The notes: generated by a model not told the origin, from the sequence alone. A stretch of 64,000 nucleotides of DNA from Fundidesulfovibrio magnetotacticus (GCF_013019105.1 NZ_BLTE01000010.1:124001-188000); one strand, 5' to 3'; positions 7,642 to 16,477 are shown, numbered from the stretch's first letter. Program-made: numbers and translations.

Positions 7642-9498
7642 CTAGTTCTCGGCCGAATGCAGGCCGCCCGCACCGGCGCGGAAGTCCACGTTGGTCTTTT
7701 CCGGGTCATTGGGGTGGGCCTTGGAGCAGTTCCAGAGGCAGGCTCCGCAGTGCACGCATTTCTCGCGGTCGAACAGGGGCACGCCAGCCTCGGGGTTCAT
7801 GGTGATGGCCTGGCCGGAGCACATGTCGATGCAGATCTTCTCGCCGCATTCCTCGCAAAGTTGCGGGTCCACGAAGACCACGTGGTCGGCGTAGCCGAAG
7901 GGGGCCTGCACCTTGCCGCCCAGGAGCAGCGCGTCCTGGTGCGACACCAGGAGCTGTCCGTCGTATTCGATTTTAGGCCAGCCCACGCGGTCCATCACGG
8001 CGTCGTGCAGGGCTTCGCCCTTGGCGCGGCATTCCTCGCGCATCCTGGCCAACTCGGCGGCGGGAATCTGGGGGTAGTAGGTCTCCTCCAGGGTGGGCAC
8101 GCGCTCGTGGGGGGCGCGGTGGTCGCCGCACATGTTCAGTTTGCCCTCGGTGAAGCCCGTGAGGGCCATGCCCATCAGCCCCTGGATGAAGCCCTTGCCG
8201 AAGCCGTCGCGGGACTTTTCGGCGACCTTGGCCTCGGCCTCCAGGTGCGAGGCGCGCCTGCGGGCCACGTAGGCCTCTTTGAGGTTGGCCCGGCTGAAGG
8301 GCTTTCCGGCCCTGAGCAGTTCGAGGACGCCCTCGGCCAGCTGCACGCCCGAGGTCCAGGCCTCGTCCACGCCCGAGCCCGTGAGCACGTTGGTGGTGCC
8401 GGAGCCCTCCCCGATGCGGGCGTAGCCGTCGCCCACCAGCCAGGGCTCGCCCCTGCGGCCCGACTCCAGGAGCGACTTGGCCCCCCAGGAGCGCATGACG
8501 CCGCCCTTGAGGTGCTGCCAGAGGTAGGGATGGGTGATCCAGTGCTGCAGGTAGCGGTAGGCGGTGCGCACGGGGATGTCCAGCCAGGAGGGCACGAAGA
8601 TGCCCAGGGAGGCCACGCGCCCGGGCAGCACGTAGAGGAAGCCGAAAATGTCGGGCTCCGGATAGCCGAACGTGTGGAGCACGAAGCCCTCGGGCAGCGT
8701 GCAGGATTCGGGCAGGTCCACCACCATCTTCATGCCCAGGGCCCAGTCGCGGCGGGTGTGGCCGTGGGGCATGCCCATGGCGTCGTCCAGGCCGCGCCCC
8801 ACGGGGCCGACGGGGCCGTCGCCGATCACGGTGAGGGCCGCCTTGATGTCCATGCCGGGCATGTAGCCCGCGTCGGGCTCGCCCTGCTTGGTGACGCCCT
8901 GGTCCACCAGGCGCACGCCCACCACGCGGCCGTCCTCCACCAGCGCCTTGTCCACGGGCATGCCGGGCCAGACCTGGGCCACGCCCTCGGCCATCACCTG
9001 GGCGCCCACCCACTGGTTGAACTGGCCCAGGGAGAACACCAGGCCCGGCTCCTTGCGCAGGAACGGGGGAATCCAGGGCAGCTCCACGGAATGCTCGCCG
9101 CAGAAGGGCAGGTGCTTGCCGAAGGTGCGGATGAGGCCGTCCTTGATGTCCAGGAGGTCCTGGCGGCGGCTCGCGCCGTGGGGGTCCAGGAGGTAGGCCA
9201 CCTTCTCGTGGGTCACCTCGGCGCACAGGGGCACCTGGGCCGGATCGAAGTCCGGGAAGGTCTCGCGGATGCCCCGGGCCTTGCTCACCACGCCGGAGAC
9301 GCCCGCGGCGATGTCGTCGGCGCGCTCATAGCAGATCACCTGCGGGGGCATGCCGGGCATGACGGCGCTCTCCACGGCGGGCGTGCCGTCGGGGTTCATG
9401 AGGCCCCGGGACAGGGTGGTGAGGAATCCGCCCATGGCAGGGCCGAAACCGACGCAGACGATGTCCACGTCCATGCTTTGGCGTTCCATCTCCGACAT
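7642..9498 (-). CDS. ETF-quinone oxidoreductase-like flavoprotein with Fe-S C terminus
   Basis: Membrane-associated FAD/Fe-S enzyme expected to pass electrons from ETF to the menaquinone pool. The 618-residue protein begins with an FAD-binding loop (VCVGFGPAMGG, about residues 14-24). It has the FixC/ETF-QO middle region including GEGSGTTNVLTGSGVDEAW. It ends in cysteine motifs CEECGEKICIDMC and CVHCGACLWNC, followed by the family-type closing segment (GAGGLHSAEN). Classical ETF-QO carries one 4Fe-4S cluster; here eight cysteines could hold two. ATG 9498 follows GAGGGAG; the upstream extension is not conserved-looking. Second gene of the cluster. Confidence 0.9.
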   Translation of the reverse strand: MSEMERQSMDVDIVCVGFGPAMGGFLTTLSRGLMNPDGTPAVESAVMPGMPPQVICYERADDIAAGVSGVVSKARGIRETFPDFDPAQVPLCAEVTHEKVAYLLDPHGASRRQDLLDIKDGLIRTFGKHLPFCGEHSVELPWIPPFLRKEPGLVFSLGQFNQWVGAQVMAEGVAQVWPGMPVDKALVEDGRVVGVRLVDQGVTKQGEPDAGYMPGMDIKAALTVIGDGPVGPVGRGLDDAMGMPHGHTRRDWALGMKMVVDLPESCTLPEGFVLHTFGYPEPDIFGFLYVLPGRVASLGIFVPSWLDIPVRTAYRYLQHWITHPYLWQHLKGGVMRSWGAKSLLESGRRGEPWLVGDGYARIGEGSGTTNVLTGSGVDEAWTSGVQLAEGVLELLRAGKPFSRANLKEAYVARRRASHLEAEAKVAEKSRDGFGKGFIQGLMGMALTGFTEGKLNMCGDHRAPHERVPTLEETYYPQIPAAELARMREECRAKGEALHDAVMDRVGWPKIEYDGQLLVSHQDALLLGGKVQAPFGYADHVVFVDPQLCEECGEKICIDMCSGQAITMNPEAGVPLFDREKCVHCGACLWNCSKAHPNDPEKTNVDFRAGAGGLHSAEN

Positions 9499-9568
9499 GC
9501 TCTCTCCCTCGTTGGGCAGCCCCGGCGCGTCCGGGGTCACGGTAAGGTCTGTGGAATCAAAGGATCGC

Positions 9569-9585
9569 AAAGGGCGCGGCCCTTT
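9569..9585. repeat. Short hairpin related to the palindromic element
   Basis: AAAGGGC GCG GCCCTTT followed by TGGCC, closely resembling the AGGGCGTAGCCCTTTGGCC end of copies 1 and 2. It is probably a decayed fragment of the same repeat family in the next intercistronic gap. Confidence 0.55.
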
Positions 9586-9670
9586 GGCCCGCAGCGGGCT
9601 CTCCCCGTCGGGAGGGCCGCCGCTCACGATGCCCGCGAGACGTCACCAAGGACGGCCTCAGGGCGCGAAC

Positions 9671-9710
9671 GCCGCCGGACGCCTTTCCGTGCGGAAAAGC
9701 GTCCGGCGGC
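9671..9710. repeat. Large hairpin between the dehydrogenase and ETF-QO genes
   Basis: A 19-bp stem with a single mismatch and a two-base loop (GCCGCCGGACGCCTTTCCG / CGGAAAAGCGTCCGGCGGC). It sits 29 bases after the dehydrogenase stop. It has no T tract, so processing, stability or partial termination is more likely than full termination. Confidence 0.75.
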
Positions 9711-9739
9711 CGGATCGTCGTTCGTCAGCCGGGGCCGGT

Positions 9740-11797
9740 CTACTGGGGGTAGTCCAGGGCCTCGGGGATCATCACCTGGGTCAGGGCCTGGCCGGCGCGG
9801 TCTTTGGCCAGGGCGGCCCCGGCGGTGGCGCGGTCGATTCCGGCGCGCAGGGCCTCGAAGGCGGCCAGCTCGGCCTCGTCCTGGGGGCCGAAGCCGTAGA
9901 CCATCTGGGCGCACACCCGGGCGCACTCCCCGGCGGCGCGGGCGGCCTGCACCATGGAGAGGTCCGCGAAGAAGCCCAGCGTGCCTTCCAGGCCCTCGGC
10001 CACGATGGGGTTCTCGGGGCCCTTCTCGGCCAGCTCCAGCACGTCTCCGACCTGGGCGCGGGAGGCCATCACCCAGCAGAGGGCGTCGGCCATGGGGAAG
10101 GTCACGTTCTGGCGGCGGTTGTGGTAGAGGCGCGCGCCGGAGGGGTCCTTGGCGCGGTGGAGGAACTCCAGTGTCCACAGCCACAGCTCCATGGAGGCGG
10201 CCACGGCCCCCGCGCCGGTCTCGGGGCGGGTGGCGGCCAGGATATTGAACTCCTCGATCCAGATGCGCAGCCTGGCCAGGAAGACCTCGTTGGTCATGGT
10301 GATGGAGAGGTGGCGGCGCTGCACGGCCTCGGGGCCTTCGTAGGTGGCTTCCAGCTGGCAGTCGGTCCATTTGTAGAAGAGGAAGCCGGGGCAGTCTTCG
10401 GTGATGCCGTAGCCGCCCATGAGGGCCAGCACTTCGCGCATCATGTTGGCGCCCTGGCCGGTGTTCCAGAGCTTGCAGGCCGGGCAGAGGATGTTGGCCA
10501 GGGCCTCCAGGGTGGCGTAGCGCACCAGGGGGTCGGCCTTGAGCGCCTCGATGCGGGCCTCGTCGCGTTGGCCTTCGGGCTGGGCTTCCAGGCCGAGGAG
10601 CTCGATGGCCTGTTTCTCGACCTTGCGAAGGGCCGACAGCTGGGACTTGGGACCCATGATGCCCTGCTCGGAGAAGATGCGGTCCTTCTCCTTCTCGGAG
10701 GGGTCGAGCTGGTCGAAGAGGCGGGCGGTCTCGAAGCCCAGGGAGGCTCCGGCCTCGCCCATGGCCCATACTTCGGCCAGGCGCAGCACGGCGTCCTGCT
10801 TCTGCTGGATGCCCAGGTCGAACTTGGGGGTGCCGGGCTGGGCGTCGCCGCCGCGGAAGCGCTGGCGGTGGTAGCGGATCACGGGTTCCACGGCCGAGAG
10901 GAGCTTGGCCGTGGACATGAGCGCCACGGGCACGCGGGTACGGTGGAACACCGCGCCGATGATCTCGGAGTGGGTGTAGTTGGGAACGATGACGCCGTCC
11001 TTGACGGTGTAACCGCCCACGATGCGGCTGGCCGGGACCTTCAGGTTGAACACCGGGTCGCGCGTGGAGGAAAGCTGGTGCACCATCTTGAGGGTGGGCG
11101 CGCCCCGGTCGAAGAGGCCCTCGTCGGTGTCTTCCACGATGACGATGCAGGAGGTTTTGATGCGCGGATCGTCGGTGTCCACGGCGCAGGTGGCGAAGTT
11201 GGCGAAGTCCATGCCGGTGATGAAGCGGCCGCGCTTGTCCACCTGGAGGATGGGCTCCTTGCCCTCCTCCCACTCGGCCACGCGGAGCTTGCCCACCAGG
11301 GTGTTGGTCTCCACGCCCACGTAGGGCAGGGGCTCGGTGAGGGCGAAGGCGCCGCGGATGATGGTGCGGTCCTCGCCGGGCTGGGGGGGCACGCAGCGGC
11401 TCATGTAGGAGTCGCGCTGGTCGGGGGTGCCGCGTTCGTGGATGGGGGCCAGGGCCAGGTTGGTGGCCAGCGAGCAGGTGGCCGCACCGGCGTCCACCCA
11501 GGCCAGCTCGAAGGCGACCAGGGCCAGGGCGAGGTTCTTGGGACCCTCGATGAAGCCGCCCTGGTGGGGGTCCATGAAGAGGGCGGTGAGCCCGGAGGAG
11601 TCGAAGGCGTCGAGGAGCTGGGCCTTGTGGTCGGTCCACTCGTGGGTGTGGCGCGCGCCCTCCGCCACCAGGCGCGCCACCAGGGTGCGGGCCAGGGAGC
11701 GGGCGGACTGTACGGTCATCTGGATGTCGTAACGGTCGGCGAAGCGCCACATGATCTGGCGGACATCGTCGCCGGGAAGCGTGCGAAGGGTCTCCAT
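9740..11797 (-). CDS. Acyl-CoA dehydrogenase family protein, long form
   Basis: FAD enzyme predicted to oxidise an acyl-CoA or related thioester and reduce ETF. It is 685 residues, far longer than the usual ~380-400. Family marks are the TEPLPYVGVETN substrate/FAD loop, the LMGGYGITEDCP helix and the YEGPEAVQRR segment, where the Glu of YEG corresponds to the usual catalytic base. A long N-terminal region and an extra C-terminal helical region (residues ~520-685) flank the core. ATG 11797 has an upstream AGGAA; a longer frame reads into purC and is not coding. First gene of the electron-transfer cluster. The substrate cannot be inferred. Confidence 0.9.
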   Translation of the reverse strand: METLRTLPGDDVRQIMWRFADRYDIQMTVQSARSLARTLVARLVAEGARHTHEWTDHKAQLLDAFDSSGLTALFMDPHQGGFIEGPKNLALALVAFELAWVDAGAATCSLATNLALAPIHERGTPDQRDSYMSRCVPPQPGEDRTIIRGAFALTEPLPYVGVETNTLVGKLRVAEWEEGKEPILQVDKRGRFITGMDFANFATCAVDTDDPRIKTSCIVIVEDTDEGLFDRGAPTLKMVHQLSSTRDPVFNLKVPASRIVGGYTVKDGVIVPNYTHSEIIGAVFHRTRVPVALMSTAKLLSAVEPVIRYHRQRFRGGDAQPGTPKFDLGIQQKQDAVLRLAEVWAMGEAGASLGFETARLFDQLDPSEKEKDRIFSEQGIMGPKSQLSALRKVEKQAIELLGLEAQPEGQRDEARIEALKADPLVRYATLEALANILCPACKLWNTGQGANMMREVLALMGGYGITEDCPGFLFYKWTDCQLEATYEGPEAVQRRHLSITMTNEVFLARLRIWIEEFNILAATRPETGAGAVAASMELWLWTLEFLHRAKDPSGARLYHNRRQNVTFPMADALCWVMASRAQVGDVLELAEKGPENPIVAEGLEGTLGFFADLSMVQAARAAGECARVCAQMVYGFGPQDEAELAAFEALRAGIDRATAGAALAKDRAGQALTQVMIPEALDYPQ

Positions 11798-11858
11798 GAG
11801 TGTTCCTATCACCTTTGGATTTGCGAAAAGACGGCCGGATACGGCGCGAAATTCAATG

Positions 11859-11887
11859 TTTTTACGCCATCGGGAGGGGCGCGTCAA
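11859..11887 (-). promoter_or_regulatory. Candidate sigma-70 promoter of the electron-transfer operon
   Basis: TTGACG, 17-base spacer, TAAAAA on the minus strand, about 60 bases upstream of the dehydrogenase start and downstream of the purC stop. It suggests that the cluster is transcribed independently of hisD-purC. Confidence 0.5.
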
Positions 11888-11925
11888 CGTGGCGCGAAGC
11901 CGCGCGTCCTCCTGCCGCTCCGGAT

Positions 11926-12822
11926 TCAGAAGGTCAGGCTTTCGCCGGTGAGGGCCTGGTAGGCCTCCAGGTACTTGGCCTGGGTGCGCCGTGCCACCTC
12001 TTCGGGCATGGCGGGGGCGGGGGGCTTCTTGTTGAAGCCCACGGATTCCAGCCAATCGCGCAGGTACTGCTTGTCGAAGCTGGGCTGTCCCTGGCCGGGC
12101 TTGAAGCCCTCCGCGGGCCAGAAGCGCGAGGAGTCGGGCGTGAGCACCTCGTCGATGAGGATCAGCTTGTCGCCGATCATGCCGAACTCGAACTTGGTGT
12201 CCGCGATGAGGATGCCCCGGCCCGAGGCGTAGGCGCGGGCCTTGGAGTAGATGGCCAGGGCGGTCTCCTGGGCCTTGTGGAACACGTCCTGGCCGGTGAG
12301 GGCCTTGGCCTGCTCCAGGGTGATGTTCTCGTCGTGCTGGCCGATGTCGGCCTTGGTGGACGGCGTGAAGAGCGGGGCTTCGAGCATCTGCGACTCCTCG
12401 AGCCCCTGGGGCAGCTCGTGGCCGCAGACCTTGCCGGTGGCCTTGTAGTCCTTCCAGCCCGAGCCCGTGATGAAGCCGCGCACGATGCACTCGATGGGCA
12501 GTGGCTTGGCCTTGCGCGCCAGCACCGCCCTGCCCTCCAGCATGTCGGCGTAGGGCTTGAGCTTGGCCGGGAAGTCGGCCACGTCCACGGCGAGGAGGTG
12601 GTTCTCCACCACGCCATCGAACATGCGCATCCAGAACGTGGTGATCTTGTTGAGGATCACGCCCTTGAAGGGGATGGGGTCCGGCAGGACCACGTCGAAG
12701 GCGGAGATGCGGTCCGTGGTGACGATGAGCAGGGCGTCGTCGGCGACCTGGTAGATGTCGCGGACCTTGCCTCTGGAAATCAGGGGATATTCCTTGATGT
12801 CGGTGGTGACGGCCACTTGCAT
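11926..12822 (-). CDS. purC: SAICAR synthetase
   Basis: Purine biosynthesis: CAIR + aspartate + ATP to SAICAR. The 298-residue protein has the family opening ISRGKVRDIYQV, the motif TTDRISAFDVVL, VRGFITGSGWKDY and the IADTKFEFGM segment. The length matches the longer PurC subgroup. Start ATG 12822 follows GGAGG. It lies 19 bases downstream of hisD, so the two are probably co-transcribed although they serve different pathways. Confidence 0.97.
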   Translation of the reverse strand: MQVAVTTDIKEYPLISRGKVRDIYQVADDALLIVTTDRISAFDVVLPDPIPFKGVILNKITTFWMRMFDGVVENHLLAVDVADFPAKLKPYADMLEGRAVLARKAKPLPIECIVRGFITGSGWKDYKATGKVCGHELPQGLEESQMLEAPLFTPSTKADIGQHDENITLEQAKALTGQDVFHKAQETALAIYSKARAYASGRGILIADTKFEFGMIGDKLILIDEVLTPDSSRFWPAEGFKPGQGQPSFDKQYLRDWLESVGFNKKPPAPAMPEEVARRTQAKYLEAYQALTGESLTF

Positions 12823-12841
12823 GGTCGGGTCCTCCGGGGAG

Positions 12842-14146
12842 CTATTCGTTGCGGCACTCGACGGAGCGGGCGTGGGCCTCCAGGCCCTCCAGGCGCGCCA
12901 GCCTCGCGATCTTGGCCCCGTGCCTGCGCGCGTAGGACGGGGGCGCGGCGATGAGGCTGGACTTCTTGATGAAGGTCTCCACGGACAAGGCCGAAGAGAA
13001 CCGGGCGTTGCCCATGGTGGGCAGCACGTGGTTGGGCCCGGCGAAGTAGTCGCCCACGGGCTCGGGGCAGCCCGCGCCCAGGAAGATGGCCCCGGCGTGA
13101 CGGATGCGCCCGAGGATGCCCCAGCCGTCTTCCACGGCCAATTCCAGGTGTTCCGGGGCCAGGCGGTTCACGGCCGCGAGGGCCTCGTCCATGTCCGGGG
13201 CGACGACCACCGCGCCCCATTGGGCCAGGGAGCGCCGGGCGATCTCGGCCCGGGGCAGGCGTTCGAGCTGGTCGCGCAAGGCGGCCAGCACGGCGTCGGC
13301 CTGGGCCGGGCTGTCCGTGACCAGGATGGAGGCGGCCAGGGGGTCGTGCTCGGCCTGGGAGAGCATGTCGGCCGCCAGCCAGGCGGCGGGGGCGCTCTTG
13401 TCGGCCAGGATGACGATTTCGGAGGGGCCTGCGATCATGTCGATGCCCACCTGGCCCACGAGAAGGCGCTTGGCGGTGGTGACGTACATGTTGCCCGGCC
13501 CGGCGATCACGTCCACCGAGGGGATGGTGCGGGTGCCGAAGGCCAGGGCGGCGATGCCCCAGGCGCTGCCCACGCGGTAGACCTCCCGGATGCCCAGGAT
13601 GGCCGCTGCGGCGAGGATGTAGGGGTTGAGCGTGCCGTCGGCGCGCGGCGGCGAGATGGCCGCGATGCGCTCCACGCCCGCCACCTGGGCGGGGATGGCG
13701 TTCATGAGCAGCGAGGAGATGAGCGGCGTCTCGCCCCCCTGCCCTCCAGGCACGTAAAGGCCCACGGAGTCCACGGGGCGCACCATCTGGCCCAGGATCA
13801 CGCCGTCGGGCCCCGTGGTCCACCAGGAGTTCTGTTTCTGGCGTTCGTGGAAGGCGCGGATGTTGGCGGCGGCCTCGCGGATGATGGCCAGGTCCGAGCC
13901 GATCACCAGGGACTCGGCCGCCTGGATCTCGGCCTCGGGCACGCGCAGCATGGAGGCGGCGAAGGAGGGGCAGTCGAAGCGGCGGTTGAAATCGGCCAGG
14001 GCTTCGTCTCCCTGGGCCTGGACGTAGGCCAGGATGTCGCGCACGCGGGCTTCCACGTCCTGGCCGGGGTCTTCCCGGCCCTTGAGCTTGGCGAGCAGCG
14101 GATCGAAATCGGCCTGACGCTGGATGACAATGCGGGGACAGGGCAT
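12842..14146 (-). CDS. hisD: Histidinol dehydrogenase
   Basis: Zinc enzyme for the last two steps of histidine synthesis (histidinol to histidine, NAD-linked). The 434-residue size fits. Motifs seen: GLYVPGGQGGETPL, VDVIAGPGNMYVTTAKRLL, SQAEHDPLAASILVTDS (conserved E-H pair), APEHLEL and GPNHVLPTMGNARFSSALSV. ATG 14146 follows AGGAG; an upstream in-frame extension lacks conservation. It is the first gene of hisD-purC. Compare the degenerate HisD-like protein at 56718-57533. Confidence 0.97.
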   Translation of the reverse strand: MPCPRIVIQRQADFDPLLAKLKGREDPGQDVEARVRDILAYVQAQGDEALADFNRRFDCPSFAASMLRVPEAEIQAAESLVIGSDLAIIREAAANIRAFHERQKQNSWWTTGPDGVILGQMVRPVDSVGLYVPGGQGGETPLISSLLMNAIPAQVAGVERIAAISPPRADGTLNPYILAAAAILGIREVYRVGSAWGIAALAFGTRTIPSVDVIAGPGNMYVTTAKRLLVGQVGIDMIAGPSEIVILADKSAPAAWLAADMLSQAEHDPLAASILVTDSPAQADAVLAALRDQLERLPRAEIARRSLAQWGAVVVAPDMDEALAAVNRLAPEHLELAVEDGWGILGRIRHAGAIFLGAGCPEPVGDYFAGPNHVLPTMGNARFSSALSVETFIKKSSLIAAPPSYARRHGAKIARLARLEGLEAHARSVECRNE

Positions 14147-14269
14147 GAGGGCTCCTGATGGCGTCGTTGGCGGCTTGATAGATGAAGAGGTGGTGTTTGT
14201 CGAGAGGCGGCGCGGGCAAACAGCGAAGGCTCCGGGGCGGCTAGCGGACGCGGCGGACGCCAAACGGTT

Positions 14270-14300
14270 CCGGCGGGCGGCCCCTCATGCCGCCCGCCGG
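14270..14300 (-). terminator. Hairpin after the polyferredoxin gene
   Basis: Perfect 12-bp stem (CCGGCGGGCGGC / GCCGCCCGCCGG) with a 7-base loop, 10 bases past the stop codon at 14311. It is GC-rich without a strong T tract. Confidence 0.65.
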
Positions 14301-14310
14301 AAACGCAGAA

Positions 14311-14811
14311 TCAGCCCTTGAGGAAATTGCGCATGAAGAACTTTTGGGCGTACTCCGGCCGCCCTTCAAGGCCCATCTCCTGGATGCGCACCAGGCGCAG
14401 GGCGCCCTTGGGGCAGGTACGCACGCACTCGGGCTGTTCGCCGTGTCCTGCCTTGCCTCCGCAGAGATTGCACTTCACCGTGGGCGTGTCGCCCAGCACA
14501 CGCGGCACGTGCCAGGGGCAGGCGTGCACGCACTCGGCGCAGCCGTGGCAATTTTCCTCGGAGACGCGCACCACGCCCTCCTCTGTTCGCACCATGGCCC
14601 CGTGCGGGCAGGCGTGCACGCACTTGGGGTCTTCGCAGTGGTGGCAGGAGAGAAAGGCGAAGTGATGCGTCCCCACCTTGGTGTGGTGGGGAGACACCAT
14701 GTCCGCCATGCGCACCCTAGCCGGGAAATGGTTCGATTTCATGCACTTGGCCACGCACGCCTCGCAATGGCCGCACTTGTCCGCATCCTGGATCACAACG
14801 AAGTTGCTCAT
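14311..14811 (-). CDS. Polyferredoxin, four 4Fe-4S clusters
   Basis: Electron-transfer protein of the HycB/HydN/DmsB-like family. Its 166 residues carry four cysteine groups: CGHCEACVAKC; CHHCEDPKCVHACP; CHGCAECVHACP; and CNLCGGKAGHGEQPECVRTCP. These fit four cubane clusters. No signal peptide, so cytoplasmic, probably an electron carrier for a hydrogenase, formate dehydrogenase or similar enzyme. No such partner is adjacent, so the partner is unknown. ATG 14811 follows a G-rich stretch. It is a single gene with its own promoter and a palindromic site. Confidence 0.93.
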   Translation of the reverse strand: MSNFVVIQDADKCGHCEACVAKCMKSNHFPARVRMADMVSPHHTKVGTHHFAFLSCHHCEDPKCVHACPHGAMVRTEEGVVRVSEENCHGCAECVHACPWHVPRVLGDTPTVKCNLCGGKAGHGEQPECVRTCPKGALRLVRIQEMGLEGRPEYAQKFFMRNFLKG

Positions 14812-14824
14812 GATAAGGCCCCCC

Positions 14825-14838
14825 TTACATCTATGTAA
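14825..14838. promoter_or_regulatory. Palindromic operator-like site
   Basis: TTACAT CT ATGTAA, a perfect 6-bp inverted repeat with a 2-base centre, overlapping the -10 region of the polyferredoxin promoter. This position suits a repressor. The binding protein is unknown. Confidence 0.5.
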
Positions 14839-14862
14839 TAAAGGCTGGGACAAACTTGTCAA
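14834..14862 (-). promoter_or_regulatory. Sigma-70-like promoter of the polyferredoxin gene
   Basis: Perfect -35 TTGACA at 14862-14857. The -10 is TATTAC (16-base spacer) or ATTACA (17-base spacer), about 25-30 bases upstream of the ATG. Confidence 0.55.
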
Positions 14863-15201
14863 TGAAGACCGTCGGAGGATGAATAGACACCAGGCACCAC
14901 CCGTTAATCATATCGCAATGGTATTGCATTCCTCGGAATTTCACCGAAAATACGGACCTCTGCGGTCATTTTCAAAAATAGCGGCCCCCCGGACGACGGA
15001 CTTCGCCCCCGGGTCCGTCTTGGGGATCAAGACGCGCGCATGACCACGGTCCCCTCGGACATCCCGGCAAGGGACGGGAGATCGTCGGGACGGACCGGTC
15101 AGGCGCCGACAAGGAACAGGCGAGCCGAACACAACGCGCCCGTCCAATCTTCCCCGAAACCGGGATGCGGAAGACGCGGACACAATTCAAGGAGGGGCCT
15201 C

Positions 15202-16287
15202 ATGACTTCAAGGATCACCATCTTCCTGGCGACTCTCGCGTGCATCTTCGTATTCCATCAGGAATGCCGGGCTTACGACATCTACAGCAGGGAGCTGTCC
15301 TCCAGGGTCTCCTTCGACGCGGAGGGCCAGTTGCGCATTGAGTCGAGCGGCACTCGCAGGATTCCGGTGATCGGTTCGCCCGAGCCAGACCCGGAATTCC
15401 TCAGGCAATCGCTCACCGTGAAGAGCGCCGGGCGGGTCTATGTGGAGAACAGGATCGTCGGAGCGGTCACGAGCCTGAAGCTCGACGCGGACGACTTCTT
15501 CGGAGACGAACAGCTCGAGGTAACGCTCTGCGAAAGCGAATTTCCGTCGGTTTGCGCGAAGCAGACGGTCCGCACTCCCAAGCGCTCCGCCAGCATGCAG
15601 TTCACTCTGCGCGCCGACTTCGTCAACCGTCCCTACGAAGTCTCCTACGGGATCGCGCTCTCCTCCATGCCCGTGGAGAACGGCAAGCCCTCAGCGCGCA
15701 GGGAATACGGCAAGCCTTTCCAGACCAGGATCACCCTGTATCCCATGAACGACAGGTCCCTGGCGGTCACCTACACCGTGGACAAGGCCGAAGGCGTGCT
15801 GGACCTTCGCGATTCGAACCGGTTCGACGATTTCCAGAGGAAGATGCGCGACAACATCGACGCCTACGGCAACTGCTACATCGTGGCCGACGCCAGCGTG
15901 ACCGCCGAGAGCAGGACCATGACCTTCGAGGGCTTCCGCCACCAGTTCTCGGGGATGTCGCGCCGTCAGCTCGAAGCCGACGTGGACGCAAAGGCCCAGG
16001 AGGCCGCTCGGAAGATCGTCTCGCTGGTGGGCGGGGGACGCGACATCCACGCCAACGTGCTGTCCTTCACCAAGGGGCCCCGTGCCGACTCCTACGAAAT
16101 CAAGGTAGACGTCTCCTTCAACGGCGCGATCTTCGCTTTCAACCACTACCGTTTCGGGGCAGTCATCCGGATCGATGCAGGCGAAATGCGCTTCACGGAA
16201 ACCTGGGCGTCCCAGAACTACACGGATCTCAAGGAGCGACTCAGGATCATCATTCCCCCTCTCTTGCTGCTTGCCAGCGTTGAGTAA
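15202..16287 (+). CDS. Secreted protein of unknown function
   Basis: 361 residues beginning MTSRITIFLATLACIFVF and ending its signal peptide near ECRA-YD, so exported to the periplasm or beyond. The ATG at 15202 follows a strong AAGGAGGGG site, which decides the start over longer frames. The mature part looks like mixed alpha/beta sequence without repeats or a recognised domain; a hydrophobic stretch ends the protein (RIIIPPLLLLASVE). It stands alone, divergent from the polyferredoxin gene and convergent with lon. I do not recognise the family. Confidence 0.88.
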   Translation: MTSRITIFLATLACIFVFHQECRAYDIYSRELSSRVSFDAEGQLRIESSGTRRIPVIGSPEPDPEFLRQSLTVKSAGRVYVENRIVGAVTSLKLDADDFFGDEQLEVTLCESEFPSVCAKQTVRTPKRSASMQFTLRADFVNRPYEVSYGIALSSMPVENGKPSARREYGKPFQTRITLYPMNDRSLAVTYTVDKAEGVLDLRDSNRFDDFQRKMRDNIDAYGNCYIVADASVTAESRTMTFEGFRHQFSGMSRRQLEADVDAKAQEAARKIVSLVGGGRDIHANVLSFTKGPRADSYEIKVDVSFNGAIFAFNHYRFGAVIRIDAGEMRFTETWASQNYTDLKERLRIIIPPLLLLASVE

Positions 16288-16302
16288 CGGTCGGCTCCCC
16301 GC

Positions 16303-16337
16303 CGCCCTTGCCGAACCCGGCAGGGGCGGCAAGGGCG
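16303..16337 (+). terminator. Hairpin after the secreted-protein gene
   Basis: An 11-bp perfect inverted repeat (CGCCCTTGCCG / CGGCAAGGGCG) with a 13-base spacer, just after the stop at 16287. No T tract. Confidence 0.45.
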
Positions 16338-16477
16338 TGGGACGCAGCGCGCCCCGAGAGGGACTGGGGAAGACGGCAGGGGCGTGGTCGGCGAAATCGG
16401 GGGGAGCGGCGGGCGGATATGCCGCAGAACAAGAGGATGCCCCCTATCAAAGGCCGGAGTACCCCTCCGGAGAACGC

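Larger units (their letters stand above)
14812..15201. other. 390-bp divergent intergenic region
   Basis: Holds the polyferredoxin promoter and operator-like palindrome near 14825-14862, an AT-richer stretch to about 14990, then ordinary GC-rich sequence leading to the secreted-protein gene. No convincing gene on either strand. Confidence 0.7.

Noticed and set aside
9740-12490. Dehydrogenase frame extended upstream to 12490
   Set aside because: The extra N terminus is an antisense-style shadow within purC; a clean ATG with a ribosome binding site exists at 11797.
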